A program made the position numbers and the translations under genes. Shown in pieces: positions 51,048 to 59,327 of a stretch of 64,000 nt of DNA. The stretch is from Spirochaetia bacterium (GTDB lineage Bacteria > Spirochaetota > Spirochaetia > Sphaerochaetales > Sphaerochaetaceae): NCBI GenBank assembly GCA_022482625.1, contig JAKVOU010000001.1:62001-126000 (forward strand). Reading direction: 5' to 3'. The notes below the pieces were generated by a model, which made no database searches, was not told the origin of the DNA, and saw only the letters and a list, made by a program, of their open reading frames with translations. How positions within the stretch are numbered: the stretch's first letter is position 1; every line of letters starts with the position of its first letter.

Positions 51048-51956
51048 ATGTTGATTCCAGATATTACAAAGGCAATCGGCAATACACCGTTGGTTCACAT
51101 CCGGCATTTGGCCGGGAAGGACCGTTTCCTGTATGCAAAGGTCGAAGGAATGAATCCGCTTTCCAGTGCCAAGGACAGGGTTGCGCTTGTGATGATCGAA
51201 GAAGCGGAGAAAAAAGGCTTGCTTCACAGCAGCTCAGTCATAGTAGAACCTACCAGCGGTAATACCGGCATAGGTCTTGCCTTCGTGGCCGCAGTAAAGG
51301 GATATCATTGTATCCTTGTAATGCCTGAGACGATGAGCATCGAAAGAAGAAAGCTCGTGAAAGCTTTAGGAGCCGAGCTCATCCTGACTCCTGGTGAAAA
51401 AGGAATGCAGGGAGCAATAGATAAGGCAAAGCAACTTGCTGTCCAGGATGCCAAGTACTTCATTCCTTCCCAGTTTGACAATCCTGACAATCCTCTGGCG
51501 CATTACAGGACTACAGGTCCTGAAATATACAGGGATATGGATGGCAAGATAGATTTCTTCATTGCAACGGTAGGTACCGGTGGTACGCTCTGCGGCAGTG
51601 CAAGATATCTTAAGGAGCAGGCTCCCCATGTGCAGGTCATTGCGGTGGAACCATCGGCTTCAGCTGTCCTTGAAGGCGGAAAACCTGGCCCTCATGGCAT
51701 CCAGGGTATCGGTGCAGGCTTCATACCCGGCAACTATGATGCCTCTTTGGTCGACAAGGTCATTGGAGTGGATGATGAGGCTGCCATGGCATATGCCCGC
51801 CGTGCGGCAAAGGAAGAGGGACTGCTTGTCGGAATTTCATCAGGTGCTGCCCTTGCTGCCGCCGTTGAGGTAAGCAATGCCCATCCTCGGAGCCGGATTG
51901 CCGTTATACTTCCTGACAGCGGTGAACGTTATCTTTCTACAGCGCTTTTCAGCTAG
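51048..51956 (+). CDS. cysK: Cysteine synthase, second copy
   Basis: A 302-residue O-acetylserine sulfhydrylase. PLP lysine Lys42 is in SSAKDRVALVMI, with the canonical KDR that the first copy lacks. PTSGNTG (68-74), FIPSQFDNPDNPLAHYRTTGPEI, TVGTGGTLCGSARYLKEQ, GISSGAALAAAVE and LPDSGERYLSTALF are conserved. It lacks the TCCTA/TAGGA dyad of the first copy, so regulation probably differs. Start of an operon with the glycosylase and hemA. Confidence 0.92.
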   Translation: MLIPDITKAIGNTPLVHIRHLAGKDRFLYAKVEGMNPLSSAKDRVALVMIEEAEKKGLLHSSSVIVEPTSGNTGIGLAFVAAVKGYHCILVMPETMSIERRKLVKALGAELILTPGEKGMQGAIDKAKQLAVQDAKYFIPSQFDNPDNPLAHYRTTGPEIYRDMDGKIDFFIATVGTGGTLCGSARYLKEQAPHVQVIAVEPSASAVLEGGKPGPHGIQGIGAGFIPGNYDASLVDKVIGVDDEAAMAYARRAAKEEGLLVGISSGAALAAAVEVSNAHPRSRIAVILPDSGERYLSTALFS

Positions 51957-51957
51957 T

Positions 51958-52701
51958 ATGGATTTTCATCTGGAACATACCCTTTTCTGCGGACAATGTT
52001 TTTGCTGGCGAAAGGAAAGAAATGGTTGGTGTGCCGTATTGGAAGGAGAGCTCCGCCATATCTGCCAACATGATGAACCGGAAGAGGGTTCTTTTCTCTA
52101 TAGGTATCTTGATTTTGATTTTGACTATGTGAAGGCGCTTTCTGAGATTTCACAGATGGATCCTATTCTGAAAAAAGCTGTAGGACAACTTGGTGAGATC
52201 CATATCTTGCGACAGGACCTATGGGAAACCATAATCGGCTTCATTTTGAGCCAGAACAATAACATCAAGAGGATTGAAGGTCTCTATGACCGTCTGTCCT
52301 TTGCCTATGGGACTGATGTCGGTGAAGGCTTCCATGCCTTTCCCCGTCCTGAACAGATGTCCCATGTGAGTGAACATGAGCTACGGGAACTTGGTTTGGG
52401 ATTCCGTGCAGGCTACGTGCTGGATGCCGTGGATAGGAGCGACAAGTTGCTGGGAATTGCAGGTCTTGAAGCAGATGAGGTCGATGAAGTATTGCGCAAG
52501 ACCCGCGGGATAGGGCCGAAGGTAAGTGCTTGCATCAGGCTTTTCGGCTTGCATGACCTGTCGGCATTTCCCCGGGATGTGTGGATCAACAGGGTAATGG
52601 GCTGCTGGTTCCCTGACAGGGAAACATCTTGCTTTGCACCTTATCAAGGCCTTGTCCAGCAGTACCTCTTTGCATTTGCAAGGGCTGGGGGATTACCATG
52701 A
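51958..52701 (+). CDS. OGG1-like 8-oxoguanine DNA glycosylase
   Basis: A 247-residue HhH-GPD glycosylase. An N-terminal OGG-type domain (FCGQCFCWRKERNGWCAVL) is followed by IIGFILSQNNNIKRIEGLY. The hairpin-helix-hairpin is LRKTRGIGPKVSACIRLFG, with the catalytic Lys, and the Asp follows in LSAFPRDVWINRVM. It removes 8-oxoG and related lesions with AP-lyase activity. It starts one base after the cysK stop with no ribosome-binding site, suggesting coupled translation. Its end overlaps hemA by 4 bp. Confidence 0.88.
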   Translation: MDFHLEHTLFCGQCFCWRKERNGWCAVLEGELRHICQHDEPEEGSFLYRYLDFDFDYVKALSEISQMDPILKKAVGQLGEIHILRQDLWETIIGFILSQNNNIKRIEGLYDRLSFAYGTDVGEGFHAFPRPEQMSHVSEHELRELGLGFRAGYVLDAVDRSDKLLGIAGLEADEVDEVLRKTRGIGPKVSACIRLFGLHDLSAFPRDVWINRVMGCWFPDRETSCFAPYQGLVQQYLFAFARAGGLP

Positions 52702-53834
52702 AATTTTCAATCATCAGCCTTGATTTCCGTGATGACAATGCATTGCGGAAACTGCTGGAGGGGAAACTTGCTGAGAAGGCTAGACTGCTCTGCCTGTTCA
52801 AGTCCCGTCTCCAGCTTGAAGGCGTATTGTTGCTTCATACCTGTAACCGTCTTGAATTGTGGGCTGTCGGTGCAGAAGGGGATTTCATCGAAACATTGCT
52901 CAGGGTCTTGTCTCTTCCTATCCTTGCATACAAGCCGTACTGTAATCTCATCGAAGGAGAAACTGCCTGTATCGAACACATCTTTGAATTGGCCTGCGGC
53001 TTGGATTCGGCATTGTTCGGAGAACAGCTGATCATGCATCAGATGACCCGTGACCTAGAACAAAGCAGGATATGCGGCTGTAGTTGCAGCTATCTTGAAG
53101 TCTTGGTTAGGAAAGCTGTGGAAACAGGTCGGAAAGTGGCTTCATCTGTCAATTTGCAGATACCCGATCCATCTGTTCCACAGGCAATAATAGAAGACCT
53201 TGTACGCAGGCATAGGGATGTTGACGATTTGCTGGTAGTAGGTTCCAATGGACAGGCCCGGCTTTGTGCCAGGAAGTTTGCTGAACATGGCATCCATGTG
53301 ACGATGACTTTGCGGGATATTGAGAAGAAGGACCTGCTTGTTCCTGACGGCATTGCCGCCGTAGGTTATGCCCAGCGTTTTGCAAAGGCAAGGGATGCCC
53401 AGGCCGTTGTCTGTTCTACCAGCGGTTTGGATTTTGCTTTTCCCCATGGCAGTCTTCCTGAGCGGTGTCTGGTCTATGACCTTGCTTCTCCCCATGATGT
53501 CGAAGACGATGATCGGATTGTCCTTGTGAGGCCAGACAGACTTCATATACGCTTTGCTGCCCGTACAACTGAAATTGATAAGGCACGGAAGCTGATTGCG
53601 GAAGGACAAGGGGCATTCTTCTCATGGTCGGAAGCAAGTCTGCAAAGCCCTGCTGTCGCTGATTTGGCCCATGATGCATCGATGGAACTTGTCTATAGGA
53701 TGAGGTCCGCTGTTTCTGCCCTTGGACTTGGAAGTGAAGGCGAGGAAAAATTCAGAATGGTACTCGGAGAGTCGGCACGGAAGGCTTTTTCTCATCAGTT
53801 GTACCGTTTTTTTCAGCATGAAACAAAAAAATAA
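52698..53834 (+). CDS. hemA: Glutamyl-tRNA reductase
   Basis: A 378-residue NADPH-dependent enzyme making glutamate-1-semialdehyde for tetrapyrroles. The catalytic Cys is in LLLHTCNRLELWAV (HTCNRxE). LACGLDSALFGEQLIMHQ corresponds to the SGLDSxVLGExQI segment. The NADPH domain has LLVVGSNGQARLCARKF and AVVCSTSG. The protein is shorter and more divergent than typical HemA (~420), notably at the C-terminal dimerisation part. No other heme or cobalamin genes are adjacent. ATGA overlap with the glycosylase. Confidence 0.85.
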   Translation: MKFSIISLDFRDDNALRKLLEGKLAEKARLLCLFKSRLQLEGVLLLHTCNRLELWAVGAEGDFIETLLRVLSLPILAYKPYCNLIEGETACIEHIFELACGLDSALFGEQLIMHQMTRDLEQSRICGCSCSYLEVLVRKAVETGRKVASSVNLQIPDPSVPQAIIEDLVRRHRDVDDLLVVGSNGQARLCARKFAEHGIHVTMTLRDIEKKDLLVPDGIAAVGYAQRFAKARDAQAVVCSTSGLDFAFPHGSLPERCLVYDLASPHDVEDDDRIVLVRPDRLHIRFAARTTEIDKARKLIAEGQGAFFSWSEASLQSPAVADLAHDASMELVYRMRSAVSALGLGSEGEEKFRMVLGESARKAFSHQLYRFFQHETKK

Positions 53835-53875
53835 ATATTTTTTTGATGAAGTGTCTCCCTTTGAAATTGTTTTTG

Positions 53876-53905
53876 TTTACGCAGGGTATCTCTCAGTGCT
53901 ATAAT
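53876..53905 (+). promoter_or_regulatory. Promoter of the cytidylate-kinase-like gene
   Basis: Extended -10 TGCTATAAT with the consensus TATAAT at 53900-53905. The -35 (TTTACG, 53876-53881) is weak at 18-bp spacing. Confidence 0.55.
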
Positions 53906-53931
53906 CAAGTTATGGTTTGGGAGGTGCATAT

Positions 53932-54588
53932 ATGGCATTTGATACGATTTTTACGATCGGCAGGCAGTTCGGAAGCGCCGGACGCAGAGTGGGAAGCGAA
54001 ATTGCAAAGAAACTGAATATACCTTTTTATGACAAGGAGCTTATCTCCCTTGTTGCAAAGGACAGTGGCCTGAATGAAGCAATCATAGAAAACGCAGATG
54101 AAAAGGCGGCGAATTCCTTTTTCCAGTCTTTGCTGGTCGGGACAAATCCCTTCGGAGCTTTTCCTCTGGCAACTTCAAACCTAGGCATGTCAGAATTGCC
54201 TTTGAATGAAAGGGTCTTCCTTATCCAATGTGATACCATCAGGAAAATAGCTGACAAGGGGGCCTGTGTCATCGTCGGCAGATGTGCTGATTATGTGTTG
54301 CGTGAGAACAGGGACAGGTTGTTGTCTGCATTTATCACCGCACCTCTTGATGACAGGATGGAACGAGCTATCAACCTATATCAGATTCCTGAAAAGAAAG
54401 CGACGAATGAAGTCCTGAAGAATGACAAGATAAGGGCTCACTACTACAACTATTTTACCGACAAGAAATGGGGTGCATGTGAAAATTATGATATTTCAAT
54501 TGACTCTTCCTTGTTGGGCATAGAAGGAACTGCCCAGTTCCTTATAGATTTTGACAAGCTGAGAAGGGAAAAAGCTTCGTCAAAATGA
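53932..54588 (+). CDS. Cytidylate-kinase-like family protein
   Basis: A 218-residue P-loop kinase-like protein of the cytidylate kinase 2 group. The N-terminal IFTIGRQFGSAGRRVGSEIAKKL replaces the classic Walker A with GRQFGSAGRRVG, typical of this group, then FYDKELISLVA, CVIVGRCADYVL and DKKWGACENYDISIDSSLLG. The nucleotide substrate of these proteins is not established. The start at 53932 has GGGAGG seven bases upstream. Confidence 0.85.
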   Translation: MAFDTIFTIGRQFGSAGRRVGSEIAKKLNIPFYDKELISLVAKDSGLNEAIIENADEKAANSFFQSLLVGTNPFGAFPLATSNLGMSELPLNERVFLIQCDTIRKIADKGACVIVGRCADYVLRENRDRLLSAFITAPLDDRMERAINLYQIPEKKATNEVLKNDKIRAHYYNYFTDKKWGACENYDISIDSSLLGIEGTAQFLIDFDKLRREKASSK

Positions 54589-54634
54589 TGTAGTATGTTT
54601 CAAGACTATCGGTGTGATTACTATGCACTGCAAC

Positions 54635-54673
54635 AAAAAAACTGGCAGATGCCCTGAGGCCTGCCAGCTTTTT
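54635..54673. terminator. Bidirectional terminator
   Basis: CTGGCAG (54642-54648)/CTGCCAG (54661-54667) flanked by AACAAAAAAA on the left and CTTTTTGTT on the right, so the stem extends and both strands end in T-runs. It serves the plus-strand kinase-like gene and the converging BASS gene. Confidence 0.85.
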
Positions 54674-54696
54674 GTTGCCATGCAATCTGATTTTGC

Positions 54697-55677
54697 TCAG
54701 ATAGTTGCGGTATCATCCGCCATGGCAGGAGCCTTTTCCTTGTCCTTGATGTTGGAAAAGATATTTGCAAGGATTGCGCCGCTGATGTTATGCCAGACGC
54801 TGAAGATAGCTCCTGGAACCATTGCCATGGGTTCTGTGGGGAATGTCGTCTTTGCCAGACTGGTAGCCAATCCGCTGTTCTGCATGCCGACTTCAATGGC
54901 AAGAGCCTTGCTCTTTGCAATGTTCAGATGCAATGCCCGTGCAACGAGGAAGCCTGCCAGATAACCAAAACAGTTGTGCAGGATGACGACTGCAAAGACT
55001 ATTGCTGCGCTGGAAAGGATCTTGGCAGCACTTACCGATACGACGGCAGCTACGATCAATACGATTGCCGTGACTGAAACCAAGGGCAGCACAGATACTG
55101 CCTGCTGGGTCTGCTTTTCAAAGAAGTGGTTGATGACGAATCCCAGTCCGATCGGAATCAAGACGACCTTTACGATTGAAAGGATCATGCTGGCGACGGG
55201 TACGGCAACGGTGGTACGGAGCAGTAGGTACGTAATTATGGGCGTAAGCAACGGAGCAAAGATCGTTGAAACGCAGGTCATACCCACTGAGAGAGGGACA
55301 TCTCCGTCTGCGAGATACGTCATGACATTTGATGACGTACCGCCGGGACAGGTACCTACCAAGACGACCCCGACCAGCAAAGCATCAGGCAGGTGAAATG
55401 CCTTACCTAAGCCAAAAGCCAGCAACGGCATTATGGTAAACTGGGTAATGAAACCGATGATGACATCCCGAGGACGTTTGAATACGACAGCAAAATCTGC
55501 CGGCTTGATGGTAAGTCCCATACCGAACATGACCACCATCAACAAAGGAACAACCCATGAGGTAGTAAGCCAACCGGTGAATGTCTGTGGCACGAAAAGA
55601 GCCAACGCTGCAATGACGAGCACGATGTACGCCATGTACTTTCCGACAAAATTACTCAATTTCTGAAGAAATTTCAT
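54697..55677 (-). CDS. BASS-family sodium-coupled transporter
   Basis: A 326-residue inner-membrane protein with about ten spans (bile acid:sodium symporter family, bacterial YocS/PanS-like). FGMGLTIKPADFAVVFKRP, GTCPGGTSSNVMTYLADGDVPLSV (the crossing-helix motif with Gly and Pro) and KALAIEVGMQNSGLATSLA are the diagnostic motifs. Substrates in bacteria include pantoate and keto acids; not determinable here. The start at 55677 has AGAGGG upstream. Confidence 0.9.
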   Translation of the reverse strand: MKFLQKLSNFVGKYMAYIVLVIAALALFVPQTFTGWLTTSWVVPLLMVVMFGMGLTIKPADFAVVFKRPRDVIIGFITQFTIMPLLAFGLGKAFHLPDALLVGVVLVGTCPGGTSSNVMTYLADGDVPLSVGMTCVSTIFAPLLTPIITYLLLRTTVAVPVASMILSIVKVVLIPIGLGFVINHFFEKQTQQAVSVLPLVSVTAIVLIVAAVVSVSAAKILSSAAIVFAVVILHNCFGYLAGFLVARALHLNIAKSKALAIEVGMQNSGLATSLAKTTFPTEPMAMVPGAIFSVWHNISGAILANIFSNIKDKEKAPAMADDTATI

Positions 55678-55934
55678 AAAACCCTCTGTATATTTATTCA
55701 ATAAATTTACAAAATTTTGTATATGATAATAGAGCTTTTATCACACAATGTAAACAGTATTTGCAAAGAAAATCACAACTTCGGCAAATAATGGATATTT
55801 TTGATATGTTTGACAATATTTTCTTTCAAAGGAAAAAATTATCCAAATTATCACAGATGGAAACATTTACCCCAGACATATAGGTAAGGTCAAGAATGTA
55901 CTCCCCTGTATATGCTTTCCAAAGGTATGAAAAA

Positions 55935-55963
55935 GCCGCAAAGCCTGGTTTAGGCTTTGCGGC
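55935..55963 (-). terminator. Terminator of the FKBP gene
   Basis: Perfect 12-bp stem GCCGCAAAGCCT (55935-55946)/AGGCTTTGCGGC (55952-55963); the minus-strand reading is followed by TTTTT. The remainder of 55678-55934 is AT-rich with no supported feature. Confidence 0.85.
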
Positions 55964-55992
55964 AAGCAATTTGCGATTTGGTGATTGTGCGT

Positions 55993-57318
55993 TTACTTTG
56001 CGGAAGCCGCAGCATCGGTACCTGCCGAGGCATTGGCTGTAGCATCAGTACTAGCCGGAGTAGTGGCTGCAGCAGCGGTATCAATGGAAATCAGCTGAAT
56101 CTTGAAGGTAAGCATCATGTTCGGTTCGATGCCCTGTGTTCCATTTTCCCCATAGCCAAGTGAAGGGTGGATCCAAGTGATGATGGTCGACCCCACATGC
56201 ATCTGTTCTACGGCTTCGGCAAAACCAGGTACTACCTGATTGAGGGCAAACTGCACGGGTTTGCTACCAAAGCTTGTCGAAATGACGTTTCCTTTAGGAT
56301 CTGAGAGTTCGTAGTTGAGGGTCACCGTATCGGTACTTGCCGGGATAGGGCCGTCTCCTGCCGTAAGGACCTTATACTCGATGCCATCAGCTGTGGTAGT
56401 AACATCGGCATTTGTCTTGTTGGTCTTGAGGAAGGTCTCTGCAGCGGCAAGATTTTCCTTGGCAAGCTTTGCAGCTTCCTGCTGGCGTTCTTCCGTATAC
56501 TGCTTCTGATAATCATTCATTGCCAGTTGCTGCTGGACGTCAGTGATCAACGGTGTATTGCTGAAGAGGTGATCAAGGATTCCTTGGGCAAGGTAATCTC
56601 CCTCGATGTCCAGTCCCTGTGAAAGCATCTGGGCTGAAAGCAGATAGCCATAGGCGTAGGAATATTCATTGTCTATATTGTCGCTTGATTCCAGTTGCTT
56701 GACCTGGTCCATGTCCATCTTCTCTCCGTTGTCCTTTGGCAGCTTGTTGTTTGCCATTATGTCGTTCTGGAAGGTTTTCAGGAAATCTGTAAGCTGATCC
56801 ATGGTATAGAGCGTATGCTCTGCCTGATTGACGCAATCAATGATGCCTCGTGCAAAATAGCCACCTTGAAGCGTGAGCTTGTTGTCGTTCATCGATTTAC
56901 CGATCAACTCACCATATGCATAGGAAAATGCCTGGGCCAAGTTGTCTGTGCCATAGTCAGTCGGAGGAACCGTAATCTGTACGGGGAACTCTTTGAACGG
57001 AACAATGCCGTTGATTACCAGCGGCGTGATGTAACGGATGGTATCGGTATCTGGGTTGACCGTAATATAATCACCGATTCTGTAGTTTGCCGGATTCATG
57101 ATACTTTTCGTTGAGGGATCGACATGGATGGTTGTCTCTGCGTTTTCGGTCACTACATCGAAATTCCATTCTCCTTCTCCGGTTTTCGTGATGTTGACGA
57201 CTTTTGCTACATCTGCCTCAGGAGCGACTTCTCTGGTTCCTTCTGCAAAAAGCATTGTTGAAGTCAACAGCAGGGAAACTGCAGCTATGATCAGCACGGA
57301 TTTTCTTTTGTTTTTCAT
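55993..57318 (-). CDS. FKBP-type peptidyl-prolyl isomerase, exported, with two FKBP_N repeats
   Basis: A 441-residue periplasmic isomerase. The signal peptide (VLIIAAVSLLLTSTMLFA) is followed by EGTREVAPEA. Two helical FKBP_N-type dimerisation repeats are visible: AQAFSYAYGELIGKSM... and DNEYSYAYGYLLSAQML... A long charged helix (EERQQEAAKLAKENLAAAE) leads to the FKBP domain (TVTLNYEL, FGSKPVQFALNQVVPGFAEAV, WIHPSLGYGENG, IEPNMMLTFKIQL). The end is an Ala/Thr/Ser-only tail. Mip/FkpA proteins normally have one FKBP_N. The start at 57318 has AAGGA about seven bases upstream. Confidence 0.85.
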   Translation of the reverse strand: MKNKRKSVLIIAAVSLLLTSTMLFAEGTREVAPEADVAKVVNITKTGEGEWNFDVVTENAETTIHVDPSTKSIMNPANYRIGDYITVNPDTDTIRYITPLVINGIVPFKEFPVQITVPPTDYGTDNLAQAFSYAYGELIGKSMNDNKLTLQGGYFARGIIDCVNQAEHTLYTMDQLTDFLKTFQNDIMANNKLPKDNGEKMDMDQVKQLESSDNIDNEYSYAYGYLLSAQMLSQGLDIEGDYLAQGILDHLFSNTPLITDVQQQLAMNDYQKQYTEERQQEAAKLAKENLAAAETFLKTNKTNADVTTTADGIEYKVLTAGDGPIPASTDTVTLNYELSDPKGNVISTSFGSKPVQFALNQVVPGFAEAVEQMHVGSTIITWIHPSLGYGENGTQGIEPNMMLTFKIQLISIDTAAAATTPASTDATANASAGTDAAASAK

Positions 57319-57539
57319 TTGCATTTCCTTATCTCACGCTTTACGTGGTAAATGACATTCTTTTTCACAAGAGTACGTCAACTTTTTGTTTTCGTCAAAC
57401 AGTACTTTGGCAACTGCCGTTGTTATGGCCCCTTATCTATATTGTGAACAATCAGATATTTTGTTTTGACAAATGTGTAGTTTGTGTGAGCCAAGGCAAT
57501 CCAAGCCAAAAATGACTGTCATTCCATCATATTATTTTC

Positions 57540-57568
57540 TTGCATTGCTCTTCCAATGCAGGTATGCT
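57540..57568 (+). promoter_or_regulatory. Candidate promoter of the MtnA-like/MtnP-like operon
   Basis: TTGCAT (57540-57545), a 17-bp spacer, TATGCT (57563-57568). It implies a very short leader before the ATG at 57589. The rest of 57319-57588 shows nothing else. Confidence 0.4.
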
Positions 57569-57588
57569 GTATGTATGCAGTGAGGATA

Positions 57589-58626
57589 ATGATTGTGCTT
57601 GATTTGCCTTATGTACTTCAGAAGGACCATATCTGCCATTATGCTGATGATATCTTCTATATAGGAGACCGGAGGAGTTTTCCTTTTGAGAGAAAGGATG
57701 TGGCCTGCCAGACCTTTGAAGAGGTTGCTTCCGCACTGAAATGTATGGTCACCCAGGGTGGAGGCCCCCTCCAGGTTGCACTGACCTGCTTGGAATTTGC
57801 TGCATCATTGATTGATGAGGGAAAACTGCCGCTTGGAAAAGATACCTTCAGTGATTGTCTTCGTCCTGTCCTCGGAAGCCGACCTACCAATACTACGATG
57901 AAAAGGGAAACTGAAAAGCTTATTTCCAAGATCAACATGCTTTATGACCAAGGTGAGCTTTCCAAGGGAAATGCCAGTATACAAGTCAGACGGCTGGTCG
58001 GGCAGAGGGAAGAAGAGTTGGATCAGCTCTATGACCGTATGGCAGAGTATGGGGCCTCGTTGCTTGAAGACGGGGATGTCGTGCTTACTACCTGTTTTGC
58101 AGAACATACGTTCCTGCTTTCTCTTTTCCATGCAACCAAACAGGGAAAGCACATCCGCGTGCTGGTGAATGAGACCCGGCCATACTTGCAGGGAGCCAGA
58201 CTCACTGCACCCAGCCTGCAGGAAATGGGAATAGACTGCAGGATCATTACTGACGGTATGGGAGCACATTTCATGAGAGAACACGAAATCACCAAGTATA
58301 TGACTGCTGCAGACCTGGTGACCATGGATGGCACTGTAGTCAACAAGACCGGAACCCTTGCCAATGCAATTGCTGCATGCCTGTATGGAATTCCTTACTA
58401 TGCATTTGCAATGTCCCCTGATAGTTCACGGCATGATGCCGGCGATATTGTCATGGAGATGCGAAATCCCCGGGAAGTTACCGTGGTTATGGGAAAACCG
58501 ACCACAGCGGAGGGAATAGAAGGGCTTTATCCTGCTTTTGATGTCATTGATCCGGATTTGGTCACTGCCGTTGTTACCGGCAAAGGTGTACTTACACCTG
58601 GACAGATACAAGGAGCATTCGTATGA
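57589..58626 (+). CDS. MtnA-like sugar-1-phosphate isomerase (eIF2B-related)
   Basis: About 345 residues, in the MtnA/eIF2B-alpha family. ETRPYLQGARLTAPSLQEMG, a conserved MtnA segment, is intact. The catalytic Cys is in LTTCFAE (MtnA has HCNTG), and the Asp in IITDGMGAHFM. LVTMDGTVVNKTGTLANAIA and GIPYYAFAM match NKxGTYxLA...GIPFYV. The N-terminal half is divergent (SRPTNTTM for ARPTAVN). It overlaps an MtnP-like gene by 4 bp, so it probably isomerises the ribose-1-phosphate derivative made by that enzyme. The start is uncertain (57556, 57589 or 57595). Confidence 0.78.
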   Translation: MIVLDLPYVLQKDHICHYADDIFYIGDRRSFPFERKDVACQTFEEVASALKCMVTQGGGPLQVALTCLEFAASLIDEGKLPLGKDTFSDCLRPVLGSRPTNTTMKRETEKLISKINMLYDQGELSKGNASIQVRRLVGQREEELDQLYDRMAEYGASLLEDGDVVLTTCFAEHTFLLSLFHATKQGKHIRVLVNETRPYLQGARLTAPSLQEMGIDCRIITDGMGAHFMREHEITKYMTAADLVTMDGTVVNKTGTLANAIAACLYGIPYYAFAMSPDSSRHDAGDIVMEMRNPREVTVVMGKPTTAEGIEGLYPAFDVIDPDLVTAVVTGKGVLTPGQIQGAFV

Positions 58627-59327
58627 AAGCAATAATCGGAGGTACAGGTCTTGATGAACTGTACAGGGAATGTGAACCTGTAGAAATCACGACTGAATAT
58701 GGCAAAGTGAAACTGTTTGAAAGGAACAACCTGGTCTTTTTGCCCCGTCATGGGTTCAAGCATTCCATACCACCGCATCTCATCAATTATCGTGCAAATG
58801 TCGCAGCCTTGAAGCAATTGGGTGTTGATGAGGCCGTAGGTATCTATTCTGTAGGAGCCATTACACGTCGCATTGCTCCTGGAGAAGTAACTTTGATATC
58901 GGATTTCATTGACTTCACGGGAGGCAATCGGGCCGGTACTTTTCAGGATAGTGAAGGAGCGGCTGTTGCACATGTATCTATGGAACAACCTTTTTCCCAT
59001 GCATTGCAGGAGAAACTTCTTTCTGTAGCCAGGAAATTGAAGTTTCCTCTTTCAGAAGGCGGTATCTATGTATGTACCAATGGCCCTAGGCTGGAAAGCC
59101 GTGCTGAAATACGGATGTTTTCCCATCTTGGTGGGGATTTTGTCGGCATGACGGGTTGCCCGGAAATTTTTCTCATGGCAGAAGCCGGCATCGCTTTTGC
59201 TGGTATTGCCTATTGCATCAACTGGGCCAGTGGCATCGCTGCCTCGGGAATCATGTTCCTTGATGACTTGACCATCGCAGAGATTTCCAAGGCATTGATT
59301 GCACTTTGCAAGGCTGCCCTGGCTTAG
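58623..59327 (+). CDS. MTAP/MTIP-like nucleoside phosphorylase
   Basis: A 234-residue PNP-family trimeric phosphorylase. IIGGTGLDELY is the phosphate loop, PRHGFKHSIPPHLINYRANVAALKQLGV and SVGAI are conserved, and MTGCPEIFLMAEAGIAFAGIA carries the methionine loop. The base-recognition segment reads YCINWASG where methylthioadenosine phosphorylases have TDYDC. Asn in place of Asp suggests a 6-oxopurine such as (methylthio)inosine rather than adenine. It overlaps the MtnA-like gene by 4 bp, and its stop overlaps the convergent putP stop. Confidence 0.83.
   Translation: MKAIIGGTGLDELYRECEPVEITTEYGKVKLFERNNLVFLPRHGFKHSIPPHLINYRANVAALKQLGVDEAVGIYSVGAITRRIAPGEVTLISDFIDFTGGNRAGTFQDSEGAAVAHVSMEQPFSHALQEKLLSVARKLKFPLSEGGIYVCTNGPRLESRAEIRMFSHLGGDFVGMTGCPEIFLMAEAGIAFAGIAYCINWASGIAASGIMFLDDLTIAEISKALIALCKAALA

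Noticed and set aside
57319-57588. SAM or other riboswitch before the methylthioribose-type operon
   Set aside because: The predicted promoter leaves only about 15-20 bases of leader, with no room for an aptamer.
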